Shown here: positions 16,807-23,353 of the stretch, in pieces | Layout: every line of letters begins with the position of its first letter | Numbering within the stretch: position 1 is the stretch's first letter | From: Bacteroidota bacterium | Lineage (GTDB): Bacteria; Bacteroidota; Bacteroidia; Cytophagales; Thermoflexibacteraceae | DNA length: 35,949 bases | Direction: 5' to 3' | Assembly (NCBI GenBank): GCA_004292785.1 | Contig: RDXG01000230.1 | Coordinates: 1-35,949 of the forward strand | Program-made: the position numbers and the translations under genes | Notes under the pieces: generated by a model | The model's database searches: none | What the model was told of the DNA's origin: nothing | Seen by the model: only the letters and a program-made list of their open reading frames with translations

Positions 16807-17577
16807 TTATTCGCACTTCTCACCGATTTTTCGATCATACGAACTAAAATCAGAAACCAAATAACCCGCCAAATTTGCCAATTCTTGATGTTCACCAACT
16901 CTTTTCAAAGGTACTTTGTTGGCAGGATCGAGCTTTCCACGCAGATCTTCTGGGAAAAGTCTGTCCCATGCTCCTTTTGTTGGAAAGGGACCTGGGGCAA
17001 TGGCATTAGAACGAATCCCGTATTTTGCCCATTCTACCGCTAAAGATCGAGTCATGGCAAGTACGCCTGCTTTTGCGCAAGCCGAAGGCACAACATAAGC
17101 AGAACCTGTCCATGCGTAAGTGGTTACGATGCTCAAAATGTTTCCTTTTAGTTTTTGGTCGATCCAATATTTGCCCAAAGCAAGCGTAAAATTATACGTT
17201 CCTTGCAACACAATGCCAATCACCGTGTCAAAGGCTTTATGAGATAAACGTTCTGTTGGGCTGATAAAATTGCCTGCCGCATTGTTTAACAAGACATCGA
17301 TTTTGCCAAATTTGGCTACGCCTTGTGCAATGACGTTTTCAACTTCCTGATAATTTCTGACATCGCAAGCAACTGCCAAAATATTTCCGCCTGTGGCTTG
17401 TGCCAATTCGTCGGCTGTGGCTTGCAAAACGTCTAATTTTCGGCTGGCAATGATCACATTTGCTCCCAATTCGAGAAAATATTTGCTCATCGATTTGCCT
17501 AAACCTGTGCCGCCACCTGTAACCAAAATGGTTTTTCCTGCGAGGGCGTTGTCTTTTAACATGGGTTCGTTGTACAT
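16807..17577 (-). CDS. 2,4-dienoyl-CoA reductase-like SDR, C-terminally truncated
   Basis: The 256-residue product has the SDR nucleotide motif TGGGTGLG (20-27) and NNAAGNF. The phrases TTYAWTGSAYVVPSACAKAGVLAMTRSLAVEWAKYGIR and APGPFPTKGA resemble 2,4-dienoyl-CoA reductases (DECR), including the lysine of SACAKAGV. DECR reduces 2,4-dienoyl-CoA with NADPH during breakdown of unsaturated fatty acids. After LAGYLVSDFSSY the expected NGE...DGGEW segment is missing and is replaced by nine unrelated residues. The end therefore looks deleted or rearranged, and activity may be reduced. TACATTTG on the minus strand (17604-17611) is a good -7 match about 27 bases before the start. Confidence 0.85.
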   Translation of the reverse strand: MYNEPMLKDNALAGKTILVTGGGTGLGKSMSKYFLELGANVIIASRKLDVLQATADELAQATGGNILAVACDVRNYQEVENVIAQGVAKFGKIDVLLNNAAGNFISPTERLSHKAFDTVIGIVLQGTYNFTLALGKYWIDQKLKGNILSIVTTYAWTGSAYVVPSACAKAGVLAMTRSLAVEWAKYGIRSNAIAPGPFPTKGAWDRLFPEDLRGKLDPANKVPLKRVGEHQELANLAGYLVSDFSSYDRKIGEKCE

Positions 17578-17806
17578 GAATTTTTATGCGTTTTTGATTT
17601 GATCAAATGTAAACAAAAAAAGTAAAGGAATAAGTATTTGAAGAAATATTTTTTTTGCGAGTCAAAGTTTTTTAAATCTGTTTCGTGCAAAAGTTTACTT
17701 TATTTTTTTGGGTAGTGATAAAAATATTTAACAGCAGCTGAAAACGAAAGTACACGGTTCTGATTTGGTAAATTTTTGTGCATATAGCATAGAAATTAAT
17801 GATTTT

Positions 17807-17837
17807 TTTTGTTTTTGAGAAATTATTTTTATATTTG
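17807..17837 (+). promoter_or_regulatory. Promoter of the COG0523 GTPase gene
   Basis: TTTTG (17807-17811) and TATATTTG (17830-17837) are separated by 18 bases, close to the Bacteroidota TTTG-N19-21-TAnnTTTG pattern. The start codon lies 37 bases after the -7 element. The -7 element overlaps the palindrome at 17836-17850. Confidence 0.6.
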
Positions 17838-17850
17838 CAACATAGTTGCA
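17836..17850. promoter_or_regulatory. Operator-like palindrome TGCAACATAGTTGCA, possible Zur site
   Basis: TGCAAC-ATA-GTTGCA is a perfect inverted repeat that starts within the -7 element and extends over the expected transcription start. A bound repressor would block transcription. COG0523 GTPases of the zinc type are commonly controlled by Zur, so this is a reasonable Zur-box candidate. The assignment is inference. Confidence 0.5.
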
Positions 17851-17874
17851 TATTATAATAAAAAAAATGTAAAA

Positions 17875-19080
17875 ATGACACAAACAAAAAAATTGCCTGT
17901 AACGGTTCTTAGTGGTTTTTTGGGAGCAGGAAAAACTACTTTGCTCAATCACATATTGCATAATAAAGAAGGGCTGAAAGTAGCAGTAATTGTGAATGAT
18001 ATGTCGGAAGTGAACATAGATGCACAATTGGTCAGAAATGAAAATACGCTTTCACGCACCGAAGAAAGATTAGTAGAAATGTCGAATGGTTGTATTTGTT
18101 GCACTTTACGTGAAGATTTGATGCTTGAAGTAGAACGTTTGGCAAAGGAAAATCGCTTTGATTATTTGTTGATCGAAAGTACAGGTATTTCTGAACCTGT
18201 GCCTGTGGCACAAACTTTTTCTTTTGTAGATCAAGAAAAAAATATTGATTTGTCTAAATTTACTACTTTGGACACGATGGTTACTGTGGTTGATGCCATC
18301 AACTTTTTGAAAGATTTTTGCACACAAGACACTGTTCACAGCCGAAAATTGAATGAAGACGGGACAGATCAGCGAACCATTGTTAATTTATTAACCGACC
18401 AAGTAGAGTTTGCCAATGTAATTGTGATTAATAAAGCAGATTTGGTCAGTGGTGCGGAACTAAACGAATTAAAGGCAATTTTAAAGAAATTAAATCCTGA
18501 AGCTAAATTTATTTTGTCTTCTTTTGGGAAAGTAGAACCCTCTCAAATTTTAAATACAAAATCTTTTGATTTCAATAAGGCGGCGCGTTCAGCAGGTTGG
18601 ATTCAAGAACTCGAAAAAGGAGGACAGCACACGCCTGAAACCGAAGAATATGGTTTGAGTTCTTTTGTTTTTCGTAGTAAAAAGCCATTTCACCCTGAAC
18701 GTTTTTGGAATTATATTACCAATAGTTGGCACGCAAGCGTTATTCGTAGTAAGGGTTTGTTTTGGTTGGCTTCTCGAAAAGATGACGCTTTGAATTGGAG
18801 TCAAGCTGGAGGCTCGATGCGCGCCGAAAAAGCGGGAGTTTGGTGGGCGAGTATGCCTTTTGCAGACCGAATGATGTATGGAGCTTTTGTAGAAAATAGA
18901 GAACTCATTGAAAGCCGTTGGGACAAAGAATTTGGGGACAGAATGGTTGAAATTGTTTTGATTGGGCAACACATTGACAAAGAGCAACTTACCAAAGAAT
19001 TAGAGGCTTGTATCTGTACACAAAAAGAGTGGGGAGAAGCCAAAAAAGGTAAAAAATATAAAGATAATTTCCCTTCATAA
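17875..19080 (+). CDS. COG0523 (CobW/ZigA-like) GTP-dependent metal chaperone
   Basis: ATG at 17875 gives 401 residues starting [19 protein letters not shown]; the frame's earlier ATG at 17809 lies in the promoter and is rejected. It has Walker [10 protein letters not shown] (14-22), the metal-binding CxCC motif C73-I-C75-C76, [10 protein letters not shown] and the NKAD guanine-specificity motif. The C-terminal CobW_C domain has [21 protein letters not shown] and WDKEFGDR...LIGQHID, typical of the zinc-associated ZigA/YciC group. These GTPases deliver zinc to client enzymes when zinc is scarce. The operator-like palindrome at the promoter supports metal regulation. Confidence 0.85.
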   Translation: MTQTKKLPVTVLSGFLGAGKTTLLNHILHNKEGLKVAVIVNDMSEVNIDAQLVRNENTLSRTEERLVEMSNGCICCTLREDLMLEVERLAKENRFDYLLIESTGISEPVPVAQTFSFVDQEKNIDLSKFTTLDTMVTVVDAINFLKDFCTQDTVHSRKLNEDGTDQRTIVNLLTDQVEFANVIVINKADLVSGAELNELKAILKKLNPEAKFILSSFGKVEPSQILNTKSFDFNKAARSAGWIQELEKGGQHTPETEEYGLSSFVFRSKKPFHPERFWNYITNSWHASVIRSKGLFWLASRKDDALNWSQAGGSMRAEKAGVWWASMPFADRMMYGAFVENRELIESRWDKEFGDRMVEIVLIGQHIDKEQLTKELEACICTQKEWGEAKKGKKYKDNFPS

Positions 19081-19085
19081 AAAAG

Positions 19086-19120
19086 CATTTGTCAATTTTA
19101 TTTGACAAATGTTTTTTTTT
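19086..19120. terminator. Bidirectional terminator after the GTPase gene
   Basis: CATTTGTCAA (19086-19095) pairs perfectly with TTGACAAATG (19102-19111), followed by nine T residues. A-residues upstream give a T-run on the minus strand too, so it can also serve the response-regulator gene that ends at 19124. Confidence 0.9.
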
Positions 19121-19123
19121 ATA

Positions 19124-19729
19124 TCAAATCCAACAATTTAAAGTTGCCAAACGAATAAGTTGATTTATATTTCTGCAATTTGTTTTTTCAATCATATTTT
19201 TGCAATGATAATCGATAGTGCTAGTAGTAAGGCATAATTTGTCTGCAATTTCTTTTCCACTAAATCCTTCCATTTTTAGTTTCAAAATATCCAATTCTCT
19301 TTCAACGAGCAGCCCATTTGCCTTTGTACTTTCTCCGTGAAGAATATTAATTACCTGATCATCAAGGTAAATGTTGCCTAACATAATTGCACTAATACCT
19401 ATAATGAGTTTGTCCAATTCACTATCTTTGCAAAAATAACCACGTACTCCTGCGTCCAATAGCTTTTGAATAATGTTTTTGTCTTTAAACATGGATACAC
19501 TCAAAATTTTAAGCTCTGGAGCAACCATTTTAATATTTTTTACAGTTTCTATTCCGTTCAAATGCGGAAAACTATAATCCAACAACAAAATATCAAATTT
19601 AACTTGTTCGATCAGTACAAAAAGTTCTTGTGTATTGTACGCTTCTGCAATAAATTTGGCGTAAGGATTTAGTATCATTGCGATTGCATTCGAATAACTT
19701 TTTTGATCGTCTGCCACCAAAATATTCAT
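19124..19729 (-). CDS. NarL/LuxR-family response regulator
   Basis: The 201-residue product has a receiver domain (1-120) with acidic pair D7-D8, phospho-acceptor D51 (LLLDYSFPHLNG), the switch serine in LSVSMF and the conserved lysine in GYFCKD. A LuxR-type helix-turn-helix is at about 140-200 (ERELDILKLKMEGFSGKEIADKLCLTTSTIDYHCKNM). Such proteins activate or repress promoters after phosphorylation by a histidine kinase. No kinase is adjacent, so it is an orphan. It follows the PLP enzyme gene by 33 bases on the same strand. Confidence 0.9.
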   Translation of the reverse strand: MNILVADDQKSYSNAIAMILNPYAKFIAEAYNTQELFVLIEQVKFDILLLDYSFPHLNGIETVKNIKMVAPELKILSVSMFKDKNIIQKLLDAGVRGYFCKDSELDKLIIGISAIMLGNIYLDDQVINILHGESTKANGLLVERELDILKLKMEGFSGKEIADKLCLTTSTIDYHCKNMIEKTNCRNINQLIRLATLNCWI

Positions 19730-19762
19730 AAAATATTTTTTAAAAACTTAATAAACGGTGTA

Positions 19763-20620
19763 TTAGAAGTTATATAAAGGTTTGATGCCGCCAGAATGAA
19801 TGGCTAAAATTTTACTTTCTGCTGCAAAAAAACCTTTTTTTATTAAATCAACGATACCAAACATCATTTTTCCTGTATAAATTGGTTCTAAGGGAATATG
19901 ATGCGCCGTATAAAATTGTTCAATAAAATGCTCTAAAATGATAGTTTTTTTGGCATAACCGCCAAAATGATAGTCATAGCTAATTGTAAATTTTTTGTCT
20001 TGGTTAATATGGGCTAATTTATTTGTAATTTCTTGTTCTAAAAAATTGCCTTTTAAAGCAGAAAAACCAATAATTTTTATATTTTCTGGTAATTTTGCCC
20101 TGATTCCCGCTAACATCGTTCCTGTGCCACAAGCACAGCAAACATATTGATAATCAGCAAGTTCGCTAACCATCTGCATACAACCTTTCATTCCTAATTC
20201 GTTTGCGCCGCCTTCAGGAACAAGGTAAATATCTCCAAAATTTTGTTTTAATTTTTCTAGGAAGTCTTCGTTTTTTTTGTTTCTATACTCGCTTCGGCTG
20301 ATGTAAACCAATTTCATTCCACAATTTTGTGCGTGCGCCAAGACAGGATTTAATGGCAATGTTTTTTCGCCTCTGATGATGCCAATGGTCTGAAAACCAA
20401 ACTCTTTGCCTGCGCTTGCAGTTGCAAAAATATGATTAGAAAACGCACCGCCAAAAGTAACTAAGGTATTTTTTTGTTCTAAACGAGCTTGTGCTAAATT
20501 TGGCATCAATTTATACCATTTATTGCCTTGAATAAAAGGATGTACCAAATCGTTTCTGCTAACGTAAAGTTTTACGTTTTGTTCTAAAAAAATTTGACTA
20601 AAAACTTGTTCTATTAGCAT
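19763..20620 (-). CDS. PLP-dependent D-cysteine desulfhydrase / ACC deaminase family enzyme
   Basis: ATG at 20620 (MLIEQVFSQIFLEQ) gives 285 residues; a longer frame back to 20683 would overlap the upstream gene. Family motifs include VSRNDLVHPFIQGNKWYKLMPNL, where a lysine of NKWYKL should hold PLP. TFGGAFSNHIFATA and the phosphate-binding ACGTGTMLAGI are also present. The C-terminus has PIYTGKMMFGIVDLI and ILAIHSGG. Homologues are annotated as D-cysteine desulfhydrase or 1-aminocyclopropane-1-carboxylate deaminase. The real substrate cannot be settled here, but GNKWYKLM-type Bacteroidota proteins are rarely true ACC deaminases. Confidence 0.8.
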   Translation of the reverse strand: MLIEQVFSQIFLEQNVKLYVSRNDLVHPFIQGNKWYKLMPNLAQARLEQKNTLVTFGGAFSNHIFATASAGKEFGFQTIGIIRGEKTLPLNPVLAHAQNCGMKLVYISRSEYRNKKNEDFLEKLKQNFGDIYLVPEGGANELGMKGCMQMVSELADYQYVCCACGTGTMLAGIRAKLPENIKIIGFSALKGNFLEQEITNKLAHINQDKKFTISYDYHFGGYAKKTIILEHFIEQFYTAHHIPLEPIYTGKMMFGIVDLIKKGFFAAESKILAIHSGGIKPLYNF

Positions 20621-20657
20621 AAAATGTAAGATTTTGATGTTTTTTTGATAAAAAATG

Positions 20658-21098
20658 CTAAAAATTAAATAGTTTCTCTCCAAAAAAATGGATAAATACA
20701 GATAAAATTAATCCCCAAAAAACGGCACTTAAAAGCATATAAATCAATATTTTATGTTTTTTTTCGCCAAAACTTACCGCAATCAATGTTCCAACGATAG
20801 GACTAAACAAAAGCGGAGTAAGAAAAGCAACTCCAAAAATGCCATATTTTTGCCAAACTCTTACTATTTTTCTGTTTTTTGAAGTAAATAGCTTTTTGTT
20901 TTTTCCAAATTTTGCTTTTATTTTTTGTCTGAACTCATTTCCTAAAAAAGTTAATATGACTACGGTTGCCATCATTCCTGCTACTGTAAGCAAAGCTGTT
21001 AGCCCAATATTGAAGCCCAAAGACGTTCCTGTAAGGATTCCCAAAATAAATTTGAGCATACTTAGCCCAAAAACTGTGGCATATTTTATAATTTCCAT
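20658..21098 (-). CDS. Small integral membrane protein (possible Sm_multidrug_ex-like)
   Basis: The 146-residue product has four hydrophobic stretches (about 5-30, 35-55, 88-110 and 118-142) around a basic loop RQKIKAKFGKNKKLF. WQKYGIFGVAFLTPLLFSPIVGTLIAVSFG resembles the conserved loop of small DedA-like or COG2426-like membrane proteins. Function is unknown. It lies 37 bases upstream of the PLP enzyme gene and probably shares its transcript. Its upstream region contains the three stem-loop repeats. Confidence 0.65.
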   Translation of the reverse strand: MEIIKYATVFGLSMLKFILGILTGTSLGFNIGLTALLTVAGMMATVVILTFLGNEFRQKIKAKFGKNKKLFTSKNRKIVRVWQKYGIFGVAFLTPLLFSPIVGTLIAVSFGEKKHKILIYMLLSAVFWGLILSVFIHFFGEKLFNF

Positions 21099-21306
21099 AA
21101 GGTTAAAAATAAAATTCTTAAATATAAAACAATTTGATCAGGTTGTTCGTATGTGAACAGTTTTTTTGCTAAAAACGTACATTCATTGTTTTTGTATTTT
21201 TTGTTTATTTGCTAAAATATTAATAATCAACAGTTTACATATTTTGGCATACTGTTTGACTAAATGTTAGTGTGTCAAATTAATTAATTTTTAATAGCAT
21301 ATCATT

Positions 21307-21369
21307 TGGCAAGCCAATACTTTGTAAAACGTTCCTACCCAGAAGTTATACATCATAATAGGCTTGCCA
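21307..21369. repeat. Stem-loop repeat 1 with conserved CTACCCA core
   Basis: Outer stem TGGCAAGCC (21307-21315) pairs with GGCTTGCCA (21361-21369). The loop carries TTTGTAAAAC, then a small hairpin in which TTC (332-334) and GAA (342-344) enclose CTACCCA, extended by AAC/GTT around a bulged G. Its stem is unrelated to those of the other two copies. Confidence 0.8.
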
Positions 21370-21392
21370 GTTTTAGATAAATATTTGAATAA

Positions 21393-21447
21393 AAATCTAT
21401 TTTTTTTGTAAAACATTCCTACCCAGAAGTTTACGAAATTTAGATTT
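21393..21447. repeat. Stem-loop repeat 2 with conserved CTACCCA core
   Basis: Outer stem AAATCTA (21393-21399) pairs with TAGATTT (21441-21447). The loop again has TTTGTAAAAC followed by TTC-CTACCCA-GAA (21416-21428), and GTAAAAC pairs with GTTTAC with one bulge. The core differs from copy 1 by only a few bases. Confidence 0.8.
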
Positions 21448-21449
21448 GG

Positions 21450-21517
21450 AAATAACAAACCTAATTTAATTTGTATTTCCTACCCAGAAATGAATGTTTG
21501 AATTAGGTTTGTTATTT
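21450..21517. repeat. Stem-loop repeat 3 with conserved CTACCCA core
   Basis: A perfect 17-bp outer stem, AAATAACAAACCTAATT (21450-21466) with its complement at 21501-21517, surrounds TTTGTA and then ATTTC-CTACCCA-GAAAT (21475-21491), a perfect 5-bp inner hairpin. The inner stem bases differ from copies 1 and 2 while pairing is kept. Confidence 0.85.
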
Positions 21518-21541
21518 TAAGTTTTGAGAGAAAAATGAGAA

Positions 21542-21560
21542 CTAAACCAAATTGGTTTAG
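21542..21560. repeat. Perfect 19-base palindrome
   Basis: CTAAACCAA-A-TTGGTTTAG is a perfect inverted repeat centred on one base. It looks like a protein-binding operator more than a terminator because no T-run follows. It lies between the third stem-loop and the trmB terminator. Confidence 0.55.
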
Positions 21561-21629
21561 GGATTTTAAGATAAATTTTGAGTAAAAGAGATTACAAGTA
21601 GATTAGTTTTTTCATGTGTGATTGAGCCA

Positions 21630-21660
21630 AAAATGACATTGCATCTTGCAATGTCATTTT
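21630..21660. terminator. Bidirectional terminator at the end of trmB
   Basis: AAAATGACATTGCA (21630-21643) pairs perfectly with the 14 bases at 21647-21660 around a three-base loop, with T-runs on both sides. It ends trmB on the minus strand and could also end a plus-strand transcript from the stem-loop region. The gap 21099-21660 holds this terminator, the palindrome and three stem-loops, with no credible protein gene. Confidence 0.9.
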
Positions 21661-22317
21661 TTATTTTAAAAACCTGAAATTCAAATAGTTAATCTTAAAA
21701 CCTTTTGCCATAAAATGCTTTTCATAGCGCGTTTGAATCCCAAAATGATCGGCTAACATCACAGATTGATACAAGTCGTGAGTGTAAACCAAATCTGTTA
21801 TTTTCTGATCTTTTAAAACTTCCAAAGTATAATTAAAAAAAGGCAAATTGTCGGTTTTTAAGTGAATTTGGGCATTTTCTGTGCAAATATTTCTGTATTT
21901 TTCCAAAAAAACAGGATTGGTTAGCCTTCTGCGCACTCGGTTGGTTTGCAACTGCGGATCAGGAAAAACGATCCAAATTTGATCTACTTCGCCTTTTTCA
22001 AAGAATTTTTCAATGAAATGTATTTTGGTTCTTAAAAAACCAACATTTTTTAGATTTTTGTTCGTTGCATTTTCAATTCCTTGCCAAATTCGATCGCCTT
22101 TGATGTCGACGCCAATAAAATTTCGGTCTGGAAAAATACCGCCCAAACCTGTTGTATATTCTCCTGCGCCACAAGCCAATTCTAGCGTGATCGGTTGTTG
22201 GTTTTTGAAAAATTCTTTTTGCCAATTCCCTTTAATGGTTTCATAAATGGGTTTTTCGGGTTCAAGAATGTAAGGATTTTGTTTATTTTCCTCAAATTTT
22301 GCTAATTTTCTACGCAT
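21661..22317 (-). CDS. trmB: tRNA (guanine-N7-)-methyltransferase
   Basis: The 218-residue product has the TrmB motifs. SAM-binding motif I is LELACGAGEYTTGLG, followed by FIGVDIKGDRIWQG. IWIVFPDPQLQTNRVRRRLTNPVFL is the family signature near the active site, and IHLKTDN follows. TrmB methylates G46 in the tRNA variable loop to m7G. The length is normal for Bacteroidota TrmB. TAGGTTTG on the minus strand (22337-22344) fits a -7 element about 20 bases before the start, so it may be transcribed separately from the upstream SPOR-like gene 50 bases away. Confidence 0.95.
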   Translation of the reverse strand: MRRKLAKFEENKQNPYILEPEKPIYETIKGNWQKEFFKNQQPITLELACGAGEYTTGLGGIFPDRNFIGVDIKGDRIWQGIENATNKNLKNVGFLRTKIHFIEKFFEKGEVDQIWIVFPDPQLQTNRVRRRLTNPVFLEKYRNICTENAQIHLKTDNLPFFNYTLEVLKDQKITDLVYTHDLYQSVMLADHFGIQTRYEKHFMAKGFKINYLNFRFLK

Positions 22318-22367
22318 TTTTTTTGCTAAAAAGAGTCAAACCTAAGTCAAGTTTGAACAGATTAAAT

Positions 22368-22982
22368 TTATTCTTTTGGGGCAGCTGTTTGACTTTGATA
22401 AATTACGTCAGTAATTTCTACTTTTTTGTTGTCTTTGTAAGCAGAAACTTTTGCGTCTTTCAAACCCATTTTTCGTAATTTGCTTTTAAAATTATCAGCG
22501 TCCCAGTATTTTCTGAAATAGCCCAAAGTATAGCTATACATTCCGTTTTGGTCGGTTTCTACCATATAATTTTTAGAATTTTGTTTAAAAAATTCCTTGT
22601 TCATATTTTCATTTCCGCCAATTTGAACCTTAAAAACAACACCTTTTTCAAATTCTGAATTGTCTGCCACGTCCATTTCATCAGTTTCGGATTGCACATT
22701 TCGCCCTGTTCGTTCTGAACGAATAGAATCGGTTTGGCTAGAAAACTGTTGATTGATTTTGTCTTGTTCTTCCAAAGCCAAGCCAACTTTTTCTATTTCT
22801 CTGCTTAATTTGACCCTGATTCGGCTCAAACTGTCATATTTTTCCACTATTTTCTTAAATTCTAGCGGATGCAAGGCTTTTTTCTTTTTTTTCCATTCTT
22901 TAATTAAGGCTTTATCCTCTTTTTTCTGTCCGAAAACGGACATTGAGTAAGCAACAAATAAAAAGATCAACAAGATTTTCAT
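22368..22982 (-). CDS. Secreted SPOR-like domain protein
   Basis: ATG at 22982 begins a signal peptide (MKILLIFLFVAYSMSVFGQ) and gives 204 residues; an extended frame to 23048 lacks a sensible N-terminus. A charged coiled-coil (about 22-85) and an acidic/serine-rich linker lead to a C-terminal domain (about 122-185): GVVFKVQIGGNENM, then YSYTLGYFRKYWDADNFKSKLRKMGLKDAKV. This resembles SPOR-type peptidoglycan-binding folds seen in Bacteroidota envelope proteins. The role is unknown. TAAATTTG on the minus strand (23046-23053) is a good -7 candidate. Confidence 0.7.
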   Translation of the reverse strand: MKILLIFLFVAYSMSVFGQKKEDKALIKEWKKKKKALHPLEFKKIVEKYDSLSRIRVKLSREIEKVGLALEEQDKINQQFSSQTDSIRSERTGRNVQSETDEMDVADNSEFEKGVVFKVQIGGNENMNKEFFKQNSKNYMVETDQNGMYSYTLGYFRKYWDADNFKSKLRKMGLKDAKVSAYKDNKKVEITDVIYQSQTAAPKE

Positions 22983-23114
22983 AACATTTATGGATAAATT
23001 TTCTATTTTTATAAATGTAATAAAATAGATTTTATTTTTAAGCATCAAATTTATTAATTTTTTTTATTTTTAGAAATTATAGAAACGTATAGCGGTTTAT
23101 TGTTGTCTTTGTAA

Positions 23115-23312
23115 GTGTTCAAATTTTGCAGACAGAAATTTTTTGCTGTAAAATTGTCTGACAAAGGTCTGACTGAATGAGTTTTTTAACAGAAATTTTT
23201 TGCTGTAAAATTGTCCGACAAATGTCTGACTGAATGAGTTTTTTAAAAGTGTTCAAATTTTGCAAACAGAAATTTTTTGTTGTAAAATTGTCTGACTGAA
23301 TAAGTTTTTTTT
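23115..23312. repeat. Three tandem partial repeats in the divergent promoter region
   Basis: A unit of about 58-76 bases occurs three times (23115-23190, 23190-23247, 23249-23312). Shared blocks are AGTGTTCAAATTTTGCA (copies 1 and 3), ACAGAAATTTTTTG-TGTAAAATTGTC (all) and TGACTGAAT-AGTTTTTT (all). Within units, ACAG/CTGT and GTCCGACA/TGTCTGAC can form short hairpins. They fill the 371-base gap between the SPOR-like gene and the first paralogue at 23354. No gene is credible there. Confidence 0.8.
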
Positions 23313-23353
23313 GATTTTTATTTTGTTTCAAAATTTATAAAAAATTATCAAAT

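Noticed and set aside
17809-17874. N-terminal extension of the COG0523 protein
   Set aside because: The added residues overlap the promoter and operator and are unlike the family N-terminus, which starts just before the Walker A strand.
18589-18987. 132-codon minus-strand frame opposite the COG0523 gene
   Set aside because: It is antisense to a conserved CobW C-terminal domain, with no recognisable product.
21307-21517. Type III antitoxin (ToxI-like) repeats or a CRISPR array
   Set aside because: ToxI repeats are near-identical and accompany a toxin gene, which is absent. CRISPR repeats are conserved and spacers variable without inverted pairing; here the flanks are inverted repeats and no cas gene is present.
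21307-21517. Integron attC sites
   Set aside because: The copies are too closely spaced for cassettes, contain no good R-box pair (GTTRRRY/RYYYAAC) and no integron integrase is in the window.
23119-23331. 70-codon minus-strand frame with repeated KKLIQSD
   Set aside because: The protein repeat simply reflects the underlying DNA tandem repeat, and the frame has no other support.
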